Of a stretch of DNA of 64,000 nucleotides, positions 1 through 10,700 are shown piece by piece; the stretch's first letter is position 1; each line of letters opens with the position of its first letter. Under the pieces are notes generated by a model. That model was given only the letters and a program-made list of their open reading frames with translations, was not told the DNA's origin and did not search any database. A program made the translations under genes and the position numbers. This stretch comes from an uncultured Prevotella sp. GTDB lineage: Bacteria > Bacteroidota > Bacteroidia > Bacteroidales > Bacteroidaceae. The DNA lies in NCBI GenBank assembly GCA_946188165.1, contig CAMHTW010000002.1, forward strand, positions 1 through 64,000, written 5' to 3'.

Positions 1-717
1 GTTCTTCGTGATATCTAAGCATTTCACCGCTACACCACGAATTCCGCCGACGTCGCACTCACTCAAGAAAACCAGTTCGCGACGCAGTTCCACGGTTGAG
101 CCGGGACATTTCACGTCACGCTTAATCCTCCGCCTGCGCTCCCTTTAAACCCAATAAATCCGGATAACGCCCGGACCTTCCGTATTACCGCGGCTGCTGG
201 CACGGAATTAGCCGGTCCTTATTCATGCGGTACATGCAAACAGGTACGCGTACCTGACTTTATTCCCGCATAAAAGCAGTTTACAACCCATAGGGCAGTC
301 TTCCTGCACGCTACTTGGCTGGTTCAGGCCTACGCCCATTGACCAATATTCCTCACTGCTGCCTCCCGTAGGAGTTTGGTCCGTGTCTCAGTACCAATGT
401 GGGGGACCTTCCTCTCAGAACCCCTACTGATCGTTGCCTCGGTGGGCCGTTACCCCGCCGACAAGCTAATCAGACGCATCCCCATCCCTTAGCGATAAAT
501 CTTTGGTATTCGTCAGATGTCCTCAAAATACAACATAGAGTATTAATCCGACTTTCGCCGGGCTATCCTCTACTAAGGGGAAGGTTGGATACGCGTTACT
601 CACCCGTGCGCCGGTCGCCATCTATCAAAGCAAGCTTCGATAATGCTGCCCCTCGACTTGCATGTGTTAAGCCTGTAGCTAGCGTTCATCCTGAGCCAGG
701 ATCAAACTCTTCATTGT
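1..717 (-). rRNA. 16S ribosomal RNA, 5' half (cut by window edge)
   Basis: The minus strand carries the start of a 16S gene. The universal 27F site is at 690-709, the 341-357 region (CCTACGGGAGGCAGCAG) at 356-372, and the 519 region (GTGCCAGCAGCCGCGGTAAT) at 184-203. By alignment to the E. coli 5' end the mature RNA begins near 717; the 3' half lies beyond the left edge. The sequence looks like Bacteroidales, probably Prevotellaceae. The open reading frame seen in it on the plus strand is not a gene. Confidence 0.97.
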
Positions 718-1052
718 AAAAAATTTATGCGTTGCAGAAATTTTTTACAGTCTCCGTCGTCACTCGGCAATTAAAAGCAAGCTTTCATTGCGCTCGTTCC
801 TAGGAGCCTTGTATAATTTTAATTCTGCGTTGTTGCTCTGTCTCAGAACGCTCATCCGGTAGTTTGTAAAAGAATCAATCTCCTAAATAATATAAATAGG
901 ATTGACGGTTCGTTCAATTACCCAAGTACTCATACCACAAAAAAGATACAAGCACTCGCTTCTTGTACTACTACTTCTCTGTTTTATGTAAACCTTATCA
1001 AAGAACGCTTTCTTATATCGCCTCACAAGAGACGCCTCCCGTTTAGTGGATG
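718..1052 (-). other. 16S leader region (transcribed spacer)
   Basis: This stretch between the 16S 5' end and its promoter has no credible coding frame. It contains A/T-rich segments and should be the processed leader of the rRNA transcript. I see no tRNA in it. The short minus-strand frame at 883-1083 runs across the promoter and is not believed. Confidence 0.6.
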
Positions 1053-1084
1053 CAAAGGTAGGAACTTTTTTCCAACGCACCAAA
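1053..1084 (-). promoter_or_regulatory. rRNA operon promoter (Bacteroidetes type)
   Basis: Read on the minus strand, TTTG (1084-1081) is followed after 20 bases by TACCTTTG (1060-1053), an exact fit to the Bacteroidetes primary-sigma consensus TTTG-N19-21-TAnnTTTG. Transcription would begin near 1046, about 330 bases before the 16S 5' end. Confidence 0.75.
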
Positions 1085-1176
1085 TAATATACAAGATATT
1101 TTAGACTTTTTAAGAAATAAACAACGGGACTTGATATGAGTCAAGCCCCAAAATATTATATACCTTATTATATATA

Positions 1177-2016
1177 CTACTTATTCTCCTCAGGAGCCTG
1201 TCCTAACAGTTCCATGAACTCATCGAGTTTTGGCGTGATGATGATCTGGGTGCGACGGTTGCGTGACTTTCCTGCATCCGTAGCATTCGAAGTCAGCGGA
1301 TTATACTCACCGCGACCACCTGCCGTCAAGCGCTTAGGATCTACACCATATTTTGTCTGCAGAGCCTGTACGACACTGGAGGCACGGAGACAAGACAGGT
1401 CCCAGTTGTTACGAATATTCTCACGAGTGATGGGTACATTATCAGTATTACCCTCAATCAGCACATCGTAATCCTTGTAGTCTGTGATGATCTTGGCAAT
1501 CTTAGACAATGTCTCACCTGCACGATCACTAATTTCATACGAGCCACTCTTATACAGCATATTATCGTTGAGCGACACATATACGACTCCCTTCAACACC
1601 TGAACGTCAACCTCCTTCAGTTCTTCCTTAGACAAAGAGCGGGTCAAGTTGTTGGTAAGCACCATATTCAGTGAATCGCTCTTCGACTTCACATCAACCA
1701 AATGACGGATGTACTTATTGGACTCGTTAATCTGGTCGACCAGCTTATCGATGCTGACATTATTCTGATTAGCATTGGTCAGACTCTTGTCCAGCGAACG
1801 CTGCAAAGCAGCCGTAGAACGGGCCTGCTGCTTCATCTGCTGCTCCAGACTTGTAGCACGCGCATTAGCTGCAGCCAACTGTTCCTTAACATCTACATAG
1901 TTAGCCTGTAAGGCTTTATTCTCCTCCTGGCATGCCACCAGTTCCTTCTTCGATACACAGCTGGTCATCATCAATGACACCACTGCGAGCGAAAACATGA
2001 AAACATTTTTCTTCAT
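1177..2016 (-). CDS. OmpA-family lipoprotein
   Basis: An envelope protein of about 279 residues that should tie the outer membrane to peptidoglycan. The N-terminus is a lipoprotein signal ending in a lipobox (MMTSC, Cys near residue 20). Residues about 30-105 are heptad-rich and charged and probably form a coiled coil. The C-terminal 120 residues are an OmpA peptidoglycan-binding domain, with NTDNVP, the R-A-S-S-V-V-Q-A-L helix and NRRTQI supplying the Asp and Arg expected to hold diaminopimelate. The frame can be opened at a GTG at 2022, but the ATG at 2016 gives the normal MKKN signal start. It is transcribed alone from the promoter at 2066-2095, in the same direction as the rRNA. The exact partner is unknown. 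Confidence 0.88.
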   Translation of the reverse strand: MKKNVFMFSLAVVSLMMTSCVSKKELVACQEENKALQANYVDVKEQLAAANARATSLEQQMKQQARSTAALQRSLDKSLTNANQNNVSIDKLVDQINESNKYIRHLVDVKSKSDSLNMVLTNNLTRSLSKEELKEVDVQVLKGVVYVSLNDNMLYKSGSYEISDRAGETLSKIAKIITDYKDYDVLIEGNTDNVPITRENIRNNWDLSCLRASSVVQALQTKYGVDPKRLTAGGRGEYNPLTSNATDAGKSRNRRTQIIITPKLDEFMELLGQAPEENK

Positions 2017-2065
2017 ATACACTACTAATTAATAATTTCAAAAATAAAATAATGCTTTGACCGTG

Positions 2066-2095
2066 CAAAGTTAATAATAAGACGCTGATTACAAA
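2066..2095 (-). promoter_or_regulatory. promoter of the OmpA lipoprotein gene
   Basis: On the minus strand TTTG (2095-2092), 18 bases, then TAACTTTG (2073-2066). It lies about 50 bases upstream of the ATG at 2016. Confidence 0.65.
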
Positions 2096-2187
2096 TAAAA
2101 ATTGCTTCGATTTAGATATTTTTAAGTAACTTTGACTTAGGTCGAAGGTACTACCATTCAAAAATAAAAAGAAAAACAAGTTTTCCT

Positions 2188-2218
2188 TTTGTATTTTCTT
2201 CACTTATTCGTACCTTTG
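2188..2218 (+). promoter_or_regulatory. purL promoter
   Basis: TTTG (2188-2191), 19 bases, TACCTTTG (2211-2218), placed 34 bases before the purL ATG. It is divergent from the OmpA gene promoter. No purine riboswitch fold was recognised in the short leader. Confidence 0.75.
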
Positions 2219-2252
2219 CACCCAAATTATAATTAATAAAGGTATAAAAGAC

Positions 2253-5200
2253 ATGATTTTCTTTTTCAAGACCCCCAAAAAGAGCGTGATTGCCACTCAG
2301 GTGGACCATCAACTAACAGAGACAGAAGTACAAGAACTATGTTGGCTCTATAGCGGTGCCACACTGCTGGATGCCCAGACGTTAGACGGATTCTTCGTAG
2401 GTCCGCGTCGCGAAATGGTAACCCCTTGGTCAACGAATGCTGTTGAGATTACTCAGAACATGGGACTCAGCGGCATTTTGCGTATTGAGGAGTATTGGGC
2501 TGTTGACAGCAAGGATGCCGAGTACGACGAGATGCTGCAGCGCATGTACAACGGTTTGAACCAGGACATCTTTACCATCAACATCAAGCCGGAGCCCATC
2601 AAATATGTGGATAATCTGGAGGAATACAATGAAAAGGAAGGACTTGCTCTGAGTCCTGAGGAAATCGAATACCTGCACGGTCTGGAGAAGCAGAACGGCC
2701 GTCCCCTGACTGACTCTGAGATTTTCGGTTTCGCACAGATCAACTCCGAGCACTGCCGTCATAAGATTTTCGGTGGTACATTCATCATCGATGGTAAGGA
2801 GATGGAATCTTCCCTCTTCGCTATGATTAAGAAGACCACACAAGAAAACCAGAACAAAATCCTATCGGCCTATAAGGATAACGTGGCGTTCGCACAAGGT
2901 CCTATTGTGGAGCAGTTTGCACCGAAGGACCAAAGCACAAGCGATTATTTTCAGGTAAAGGATATTGAAAGTGTCATCTCTCTGAAGGCTGAGACGCACA
3001 ATTTCCCCACAACCGTAGAGCCATTCAATGGTGCTGCAACAGGTACTGGTGGAGAGATCCGCGACCGTATGGGTGGTGGTGTCGGTTCATGGCCTATCGC
3101 CGGTACGGCTGTTTATATGACAGCGTATCCGCGTTTGCACGACGATGTGGGAGAAGCCCGCGACTGGGAGGACATCATGCCTGCTCGTAAATGGCTGTAC
3201 CAGACCCCTCAGCAGATACTGACAAAGGCCTCTAACGGTGCATCAGACTTCGGTAACAAGTTTGGTCAGCCGCTCATCTGCGGTTCCGTGCTGACTTTCG
3301 AACACCAAGAGGATAAAGAGAAATACGCCTACGATAAAGTTATCATGCTGGCCGGTGGTGTGGGCTACGGCACCAAGCGCGACTGTCTGAAGAAGAAGCC
3401 TCAGAAGGGCAACAAGGTGGTAGTCGTAGGTGGCGACAACTACCGCATCGGTCTGGGTGGCGGTTCGGTGTCATCGGTTGATACAGGTCGCTACAGCAAT
3501 GGTATCGAGTTGAACGCCGTGCAACGTGCCAACCCTGAAATGCAGAAGCGTGCCTACAATCTGGTTCGTGCACTTTGTGAGGAGGATGTGAACCCCGTGG
3601 TATCCATCCACGACCACGGTTCAGCTGGTCACCTGAACTGCTTGTCAGAACTCGTTGAAGAGTGTGGTGGCGAGATAGACATGACCAAGCTGCCTATTGG
3701 CGACAAGACCCTTTCAAGCAAGGAGATTATTGCCAACGAGAGTCAGGAGCGTATGGGCTTACTCATTGACGAGAAGCATGTCGAACATGTTCGTAAGATT
3801 GCCGAGCGCGAACGTGCCCCACTATATGTCGTCGGCGAAACTACTGGCGATGCCCACTTCTCGTTCAAGCAGGGCGACGGCGTTAAGCCTTTCGACCTCG
3901 ATGTGGCTCAGATGTTTGGTCACTCGCCCAAGACCATTATGAAGGACAATACTGTAGAGCGACACTACGAAGATGTAAACTATAGTCAGGATAAGATTAA
4001 TGAATACCTTGAACGCGTGCTTCAGTTGGAGGCTGTGGCTTGTAAGGACTGGTTGACCAACAAGGTGGACCGTTCCGTAACCGGCAAGATTGCCCGTCAG
4101 CAGTGTCAGGGTGAGATTCAGTTGCCACTTAGCGACTGTGGTGTGGTAGCCCTCGACTATCGTGGAAAGAAGGGTATTGCCACTGCCTTAGGACATGCGC
4201 CTCAGGCTGGTCTGGCTAATCCTGCCGCTGGCAGTGTACTCTCGGTAGCCGAGGCACTTACCAACATTGTCTGGGCTCCTCTGACCGACGGTATGGACTC
4301 GCTGAGTCTCTCGGCTAACTGGATGTGGCCTTGTCGCTCACAAGAAGGTGAGGATGCCCGTCTGTATGAAGGAGTGAAGGCACTAAGCGACTTCTGCTGC
4401 GACCTGCATATCAACGTACCTACTGGCAAGGACTCGCTGTCACTCTCTCAGCAGTATCCTAACGGTGAGAAAATCATCTCTCCGGGAACAGTCATCGTTT
4501 CTGCTGGTGGCGAGGTTTCAGATATCAAGAAGGTGGTAAGTCCCGTCTTGGTCAACGATAAGAACGCCTCACTCTATCATATCGACTTTTCGTTCGATGA
4601 ACAGCACCTCGGCGGTTCGGCCTTTGCCCAGAGTTTAGGCAAGGTGGGCGACGATGTGCCTACTGTGAAGAATCCCGAATACTTTGCCGACGTCTTCATG
4701 GCTGTTCAGCAAATGATTGAGAAGGGTTGGATTCTGGCTGGTCACGATATTTCTGCTGGTGGTCTTATCACCACCCTGTTGGAGATGTGTTTTGCTAACA
4801 CAAAGGGTGGTCTGCACATCAACCTGCACGACATCTGCAAGGATGGCGACGTAGTCAAGGCCCTCTTCGCAGAGAACCCCGGTGTTGTTGTTGAAATCAG
4901 CGATGTACACAAGCAGGAGTTCAAGGACTTCATGGAGGAGCAGGGCATTGGCTATGCCAAGATTGGTTATCCTGTAGAAGACAGCCGCAACATCGTGGTA
5001 AAGGCTGGCGACAACGAAATGACCTTCGACATCGATGCCCTGCGCGACACTTGGTATAAGACCTCTTACCTCTTGGATCGTAAGCAGAGTTTCAACGGTA
5101 AGGCCAAGGAGCGCTTCGAGAACTACAAGCAGCAGCCGTTGGAGATGAAGTTCAATAAGAATTTCAAGGGCACCCTCGCTCAATACGGCATTTCTGCTGA

Positions 5201-5975
5201 TCGCCGTCAGCCCTCTGGCATCAAGGCTGCCATCATCCGTGAGAAAGGTACCAATGGTGAGCGTGAGATGGCTTACTGCCTCTACCTTGCAGGTTTCGAC
5301 GTGAAGGATGTGATGATGACCGATTTGATTTCTGGTCGCGAGACACTTGAAGATATCAACATGATTGTTTTCTGCGGTGGTTTCTCTAACTCCGATGTAC
5401 TCGGCTCTGCCAAGGGTTGGGCTGGTGCATTCCTCTTCAACCCCAAGGCTAAGGAAGCACTCGATAAGTTCTATGCCCGTAAGGACACTTTGTCACTGGG
5501 TATCTGTAACGGTTGTCAGCTGATGGTTGAACTTGGACTCACAGGTGCCAAGGGCGCTAAGATGCTACACAACGACAGTCACAAGTTCGAGAGTGAGTTC
5601 ATCAGTCTGAGCATTCCTCAGAACAACAGCGTGATGTTTGGCTCACTGAGTGGTAATAAGCTTGGCTTGTGGGTCGCTCACGGCGAGGGTAAGTTCTCTT
5701 TGCCTGAAGCAGAGAGCACATATAACGTGATTGCCAAATACAATTATGCAGGCTATCCCGCTAATCCTAATGGTTCTGACTACAACGTAGCAGGTATCTG
5801 CTCTGCTGATGGTCGTCATCTGTGCATGATGCCTCACTTGGAGCGAGCCGTATTCCCTTGGCAGAATGCCTGGTATCCTGCTGAACGCCGTCAGGATGAG
5901 GTAACGCCTTGGATTGAGGCATTCGTCAACGCACGTAAGTGGGTGGAAGCAGCCTCCCCCGTCCCCTCCAAATAG
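2253..5975 (+). CDS. purL: phosphoribosylformylglycinamidine synthase, large single-chain form
   Basis: Fourth step of purine synthesis: FGAR + glutamine + ATP gives FGAM. At 1240 residues it is the fused form that carries synthase and glutaminase in one chain. The N-terminal domain and linker fill roughly residues 1-210, including HCRHKIF. Two AIR-synthase-like halves follow; the first has KAETHNFPT and the Gly-rich GTGGEIRDR. The C-terminal 260 residues are a class I glutamine amidotransferase with nucleophile Cys near 1085 in GICNGCQ and the His of PHLER near 1195. It has its own promoter. The last nine residues (AASPVPSK and flanking) are encoded by one arm of a palindromic repeat that continues into the next gene, so the natural C-terminus may have been altered by that element. 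Confidence 0.97.
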   Translation: MIFFFKTPKKSVIATQVDHQLTETEVQELCWLYSGATLLDAQTLDGFFVGPRREMVTPWSTNAVEITQNMGLSGILRIEEYWAVDSKDAEYDEMLQRMYNGLNQDIFTINIKPEPIKYVDNLEEYNEKEGLALSPEEIEYLHGLEKQNGRPLTDSEIFGFAQINSEHCRHKIFGGTFIIDGKEMESSLFAMIKKTTQENQNKILSAYKDNVAFAQGPIVEQFAPKDQSTSDYFQVKDIESVISLKAETHNFPTTVEPFNGAATGTGGEIRDRMGGGVGSWPIAGTAVYMTAYPRLHDDVGEARDWEDIMPARKWLYQTPQQILTKASNGASDFGNKFGQPLICGSVLTFEHQEDKEKYAYDKVIMLAGGVGYGTKRDCLKKKPQKGNKVVVVGGDNYRIGLGGGSVSSVDTGRYSNGIELNAVQRANPEMQKRAYNLVRALCEEDVNPVVSIHDHGSAGHLNCLSELVEECGGEIDMTKLPIGDKTLSSKEIIANESQERMGLLIDEKHVEHVRKIAERERAPLYVVGETTGDAHFSFKQGDGVKPFDLDVAQMFGHSPKTIMKDNTVERHYEDVNYSQDKINEYLERVLQLEAVACKDWLTNKVDRSVTGKIARQQCQGEIQLPLSDCGVVALDYRGKKGIATALGHAPQAGLANPAAGSVLSVAEALTNIVWAPLTDGMDSLSLSANWMWPCRSQEGEDARLYEGVKALSDFCCDLHINVPTGKDSLSLSQQYPNGEKIISPGTVIVSAGGEVSDIKKVVSPVLVNDKNASLYHIDFSFDEQHLGGSAFAQSLGKVGDDVPTVKNPEYFADVFMAVQQMIEKGWILAGHDISAGGLITTLLEMCFANTKGGLHINLHDICKDGDVVKALFAENPGVVVEISDVHKQEFKDFMEEQGIGYAKIGYPVEDSRNIVVKAGDNEMTFDIDALRDTWYKTSYLLDRKQSFNGKAKERFENYKQQPLEMKFNKNFKGTLAQYGISADRRQPSGIKAAIIREKGTNGEREMAYCLYLAGFDVKDVMMTDLISGRETLEDINMIVFCGGFSNSDVLGSAKGWAGAFLFNPKAKEALDKFYARKDTLSLGICNGCQLMVELGLTGAKGAKMLHNDSHKFESEFISLSIPQNNSVMFGSLSGNKLGLWVAHGEGKFSLPEAESTYNVIAKYNYAGYPANPNGSDYNVAGICSADGRHLCMMPHLERAVFPWQNAWYPAERRQDEVTPWIEAFVNARKWVEAASPVPSK

Positions 5976-6059
5976 AGGGGAGAATAGACCCATAGTATGA
6001 ATCAACAATTACAAAATGAATCGAAAGCCCCCCTCCCTTTGGAGGGGTTGGGGGAGGCT
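5951..6059. repeat. inverted palindromic repeat spanning the purL end and chromate-transporter start
   Basis: Arm 5951-5972 (AGCCTCCCCCGTCCCCTCC plus AAA) is complementary to arm 6038-6059 with two mismatches in 22 bases. The loop holds the end of purL and the ATG at 5997 of the next gene. The same GC-rich element occurs at 21833-21937, 44889-44924, 52301-52337 and 62824-62882. The right arm is read in frame as KAPLPLEGLGEA at the transporter N-terminus. Confidence 0.85.
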
Positions 6060-6590
6060 TTCATTACCTTCTTTAAGATTGGCATATTCACCCTTGGTGG
6101 TGGATATGCCATGATACCTTTGATAGAGGAAGAGGTAGTAAATAGGAAACAATGGGTATCAAAAGACGAGATGCTCGACCTCATCGCCATCGCTCAGAGT
6201 TGTCCTGGTGTGTTTGCCATCAATATCGCTACTTTTATCGGCTACAAACTGAATAAGACACGCGGTGCCATTGCAACAACTATTGGTACTGCCCTACCCT
6301 CGTTTCTTATTATTCTGGCCATCGCCATGTTCTTCAGCCAGTTTAAAGACAATCCATACGTGGCAGCCATGTTCAAAGGTATCCGTCCAGCCGTGGTGGC
6401 ATTGATTGCTGTTCCTACATTCAATTTAGGTAAGCGGGCACAGCTTAACATGTGGACGATATGGATTCCCGTTGTCTCAGCTCTACTGATATGGCTCTTG
6501 GGGGTATCGCCCATCTGGATTATTATTGCTGCAGGAATTGGCGGTTATATTTATGGGAAGTTAGGAGATAAAGGAGTTAAAGACAAATGA
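5997..6590 (+). CDS. chromate transporter (CHR family), first half-size subunit
   Basis: An inner-membrane protein of 197 residues, the half-length form of the CHR family that works as a pair with a second half-length protein. It carries the family start F(I/L)TFFKIGxFTxGGGYAMIPL, followed by QSCPGVFAINIATFIGY. Five or six hydrophobic segments follow. The substrate is named chromate from the family; in an anaerobe this may be another oxyanion or anion. Residues 9-22 come from a palindromic repeat and are not part of the family core, so the functional start could be at the core itself, although no better ATG is visible. It overlaps the next gene by ATGA at 6587-6590. Confidence 0.88.
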   Translation: MNQQLQNESKAPLPLEGLGEAFITFFKIGIFTLGGGYAMIPLIEEEVVNRKQWVSKDEMLDLIAIAQSCPGVFAINIATFIGYKLNKTRGAIATTIGTALPSFLIILAIAMFFSQFKDNPYVAAMFKGIRPAVVALIAVPTFNLGKRAQLNMWTIWIPVVSALLIWLLGVSPIWIIIAAGIGGYIYGKLGDKGVKDK

Positions 6591-7162
6591 TATTCGTTAA
6601 ACTGTTCATCACATTCTTTAAGATAGGCCTCTTTGGCTTTGGTGGGGGCTATGGCATGCTATCGCTCATCCAGCACGAGACCGTAGAACGCTGGCAATGG
6701 CTGTCCAGCAGCGATTTTACGGATATCGTCGCTATTTCGCAGATGACGCCAGGACCCATCGGCATCAATTCCGCCACCTATTGCGGTTACACGGCCTGTG
6801 CCAATGCCGGTTACTCAATGCCCATGTCGGTTCTCGGCTCTGCAACGGCTACCTTTGCCCTTGTGCTGCCTTCACTCATTCTGATGATTCTTATCGCCAA
6901 AATGTTTATGCGCTTCATGCACCGCCATTCCGTCGAGAGCGTATTCCGTGGTTTGCGTCCTGCCGTAGTTGGTCTTTTGGCAGCAGCAACTCTATTACTT
7001 TGTACACGCGAAAATTTTAGCACTCCGAAAGAGGACCTGTGGCAGTTCTGCATCAGCTGTTTCCTCTTTGCCGCCTCTTTCTATGGTGTCAAAATCATAA
7101 AAATCAACCCTGTTCGCATGATTCTTTACTGTGCCATTGCTGGACTTGTGCTTTTATATTAA
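6587..7162 (+). CDS. chromate transporter (CHR family), second half-size subunit
   Basis: Partner of the preceding gene, 191 residues, with the same family landmarks: FITFFKIGLFGFGGGYGML near the start and SQMTPGPIGINSATYCGY about residue 50. The two subunits are expected to insert in opposite orientation and form the transporter together. Translation is coupled through the four-base ATGA overlap. It ends 15 bases from the convergent FMN-binding protein gene. True substrate not determined from sequence. Confidence 0.88.
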   Translation: MIFVKLFITFFKIGLFGFGGGYGMLSLIQHETVERWQWLSSSDFTDIVAISQMTPGPIGINSATYCGYTACANAGYSMPMSVLGSATATFALVLPSLILMILIAKMFMRFMHRHSVESVFRGLRPAVVGLLAAATLLLCTRENFSTPKEDLWQFCISCFLFAASFYGVKIIKINPVRMILYCAIAGLVLLY

Positions 7163-7177
7163 AGCATTGTAAAATGA

Positions 7178-7564
7178 TTACTTGTGCTTCTGATAGTACG
7201 CTATAGCACGATTGATGTGCTCACGCATAGCGTCTGATGTAAAAGTAGCACCGGTAACGCCGTCGACCTTAGGCAGGGGCGCTTTCTTCTCAATCTTCAT
7301 GCCCTCATACTTGGTCAGCATACCGTTCTTGACCTTTGCCACATACTTGGGACCGTCCATTGTCTTCAAAGGAACCACCTTCACAATCTTGTTCTTCTTG
7401 ATATACACCTCAACAGGTGTAGGACCTGCATAGCCCTCCACATCGTTTGCTATAGTAGTGGTATTAACGATATAGGTACCATCTTTCTCTTTGCGCATCA
7501 CCTGCTGAGCCTCAGCGGCAATGAATGCTGTCATCAACAGCAGTGTTATAAATGTCTTCTTCAT
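7178..7564 (-). CDS. small exported FMN-binding domain protein
   Basis: A 128-residue protein with a signal peptide cut after AEA near residue 19, so it acts in the periplasm. Residues 101-110 read DGVTGATFTS, the flavinylation motif recognised by ApbE; FMN would be esterified to the Thr of GAT (T107). Such small flavoproteins act as electron carriers, for example beside NqrC/RnfG-type or extracellular electron-transfer systems. No partner oxidoreductase is adjacent, so its electron donor and acceptor are unknown. A TACCTTTG box on the minus strand at 7607-7600 is the likely promoter element. The gene is convergent with the chromate transporter pair. Confidence 0.82.
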   Translation of the reverse strand: MKKTFITLLLMTAFIAAEAQQVMRKEKDGTYIVNTTTIANDVEGYAGPTPVEVYIKKNKIVKVVPLKTMDGPKYVAKVKNGMLTKYEGMKIEKKAPLPKVDGVTGATFTSDAMREHINRAIAYYQKHK

Positions 7565-7700
7565 AATCTACTTAATCAAATTTTTCTTATTAGACGTTGC
7601 AAAGGTAGCAAAGTTAAATCGAAATATCACCATTTTTAATCTTTTTTGTTACAAACCACCCCTATATTCGTCTTTATTTAAGAAATAAATAGGTGACATA

Positions 7701-10700
7701 ATGAAACGTTTTGGTGTTTTACTCCTCCTGCTGGCACTCCTTCTAACGGCTTCAGCACAGCATAAAGTATACATATCGACATCATTCCACGAACCTGCTA
7801 CAGACGGATTGCGGTTTATCTATAGCTGTGACGGATGGACGTGGCAACAGGTAGAGGGTGTGTGGCTGAAACCTGAGGTGGGGAATCAGCGAGTGATGCG
7901 CGATCCGAGCATCATCCGCACATCGGACGGTATGTTCCATTTGGTGTGGACGTCCAGTTGGCGAGGCGACCGAGGCTTCGGCTATGCCTGTTCGAAGGAT
8001 TTGATACACTGGAGCGAACAGCGTTTCATCGAGGTCATGAAGGACACATCGACCGTTAATGTCTGGGCACCCGAACTCTTCTGGGACGACGTCAAGCGGC
8101 AGGCTGTCATTATTTGGGCGTCGTGCATTCCTGGAAAGTATCCTGACGGGCAGGAGGATCACAAAAACAATCATCGACTCTATTATACCACTACAAAGGA
8201 CTTCAAGACCTTTACTCCAACGAAGCTGATGATAGAACCAGGCTTTTCGTGTATTGACGCTACGTTAGTCAAGCGAAGCAACAAGGACTACGTGATGGTG
8301 CTGAAAGACAATACCCGTCCTGAGCGAGACATCAAGGTAGCCTACGCCAAGTCGCCATACGGGCCGTGGAGCAAGGCCTCGGAGCCATTCACTGGTAAGA
8401 TGATGGAAGGCCCCACGACTGTGAAGGTCCCAAGAAAAACAAAAGACGGTAAAGCCGAAGAAGTCGGCTGGCTCATTTACTATGACCGCTACGAATTGAA
8501 AGACTTTGGCGCCCACTTTACCAAGGACTTCGTGACTTTCGAAGATGTCTCGAACAAGGTTAGCGTACCCAAACTGCACAAGCACGGTACCATCTTCGAG
8601 GCCGACGAAGCCATTCTCAACGGTTTGTTGAATGCCAAGAAGATTCACTATACTGGTAAGACGCTGAGCAATCCCAATCGTCATGACGGAGGTCTCAGTC
8701 CTGTGGTGGGTGTACATAACATCCAGATACTGCGCGCCAATCGCGAACATCCGTCTGTCAGCAACGGCAACGGCTGGACGTATAACCACCAACCCATGAT
8801 GGCCTATTGGCAGAATAAGTTCTACGTACACTACCTCTGCGACCCTAAGGACGAGCATGTACCACCCTCGCACACGATGTTACAGACATCAGAAGACGGC
8901 TATACGTGGAGCGACCCGCAAGTGCTGTTCCCTGAAGTGCAGGTGCCAGAGGGTTTCCAGAAGCCCAACCGTACAGATAAGGCCCACGACCTCATTGCCA
9001 TCATGCACCAACGCGTGGGTTGGTACGTTTCGAAAAGCGGACAGTTGTGGGCACTTGGTAACTATGGCGTTGCCTTCGACAAGAAGGACGACCCCAACGA
9101 CGGCAATGGCTTAGGACGCGTCATTCGCGAAGTCAAGAAGGACGGCACATTAGGGCCGATATACTTCATTTATTTGAATGGGGCTAATAAGGCTAATAAG
9201 GCTAATAAGGCTAATTGGCCCTACTACACCAAGGCTCCCAAGGATATTCGCACAGCCTGCGAAGAAATCCTTGCCAACCCCCGTTATCGGATGCAATGGG
9301 TGGAGGAAGCTGACAGGAACGACCCGCTGATTCCGCTACACAAGGAATATAAAGCCTATTGCGACTACACCCTACCCGACGGACAGATTGCCGCTCTTTG
9401 GAAGCATGCGCTGACGTCAACCTCGGCTGATGGTGGTCTGACGTGGGCACAGCCCGTGGAACGTGCCAAGGGCTTCGTCAACAGCAATGCGAAAATCTGG
9501 GGACAGCGCCTGTCGGATGGCACCTACGCCACTGTGTACAACCCTTCGGAATACCGTTGGCCCCTCGCCATTTCCTTAAGCAAGGACGGCTATGAGTACA
9601 CCACGCTGAATCTCGTGCAGGGCGAAGTACCTCCTATGCGCTATGGTGGCAACTATAAGAGCTATGGTCCGCAGTATGTGCGAGGCATTCAGGAGGGTAA
9701 CGGCATGCCCAAGGATTCTGACCTATGGGTAACCTACTCCATGAATAAGGAAGACATGTGGGTGGCCCATATCCCTGTACCTGTGCAGACAGAGGCACAT
9801 AGTCATGCCGACGGGAAGGAGTTTATACCAAACGGTAAAACCGTTGGAAACAATGGCCTTGCCATGCTTACTGCCTGGAACATCTATTCGCCCGTTTATG
9901 CGCCCGTTACGCTGAATGACGGGTGGTTGACGCTGACAGACAGCGACCCTTTCGACTATGCTCGCGTAGAGCGTAAGATACCCGCCACAAAGGAGTTGAA
10001 AGTGTGTTTCGACCTCAAGGCCCGCCAGAATAATAGAGGGCTCTTGCAAATAGAGTTCCTCGACACCCAGGGAACAGCCTGTTCACGCATTGAACTGACC
10101 GACGAGGGCCAGATGCGCTGCAAGGGTGGTGCCCGCTATGGCGGTTTGGGTCAATACGCGCCTAACACCACCTACCACTTCGAGGTCGTGCTAAGCGTCA
10201 GTCGTCGCGTGGCAGAAGTCTATGTCAATGGCAAGAAGGCTGGTCAGCGTATGTTCTTCGCTCCCGTAGAGCGCATTGAGCGTGTGATGTTCCGCACGGG
10301 TTATGAGCGTCGTTTCCCTGATATCGACACGCCTGCCGATTGGGACGGGACACTTGAGAATGCTGGCGAGCGCGAACCTGAAGCCACGTTTGCCATCGCT
10401 GCTTTGCGTACGGAAGCCATCGATACCGATGGCAGAGCTATCGGCCACACACCCGCATTCCTGCGTTACGACGACTACAAGCATTACGTGGACTACTTCA
10501 ACACGATGGAAGACGAAAACATCGTACAAGCTATTCCCAACGTTAAAGCATGGGAGTGGATGACGCAGAACGTGCCCCTCTTCGATTGTCCTGACCGTGG
10601 TTTTGAAGAGATGTGGTACTACCGCTGGTGGACGCTTAGAAAGCATATCAAGCAGACACCTGTGGGCTATGCTATGACTGAGTTCTTGGTCAATAGGAGC

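Noticed and set aside
399..719. 106-residue plus-strand frame in the rRNA
   Set aside because: Lies wholly in the 16S gene; conserved rRNA sites explain the sequence.
718..1135. tRNA or second RNA gene in the rRNA leader
   Set aside because: No cloverleaf or conserved T-loop was recognised.
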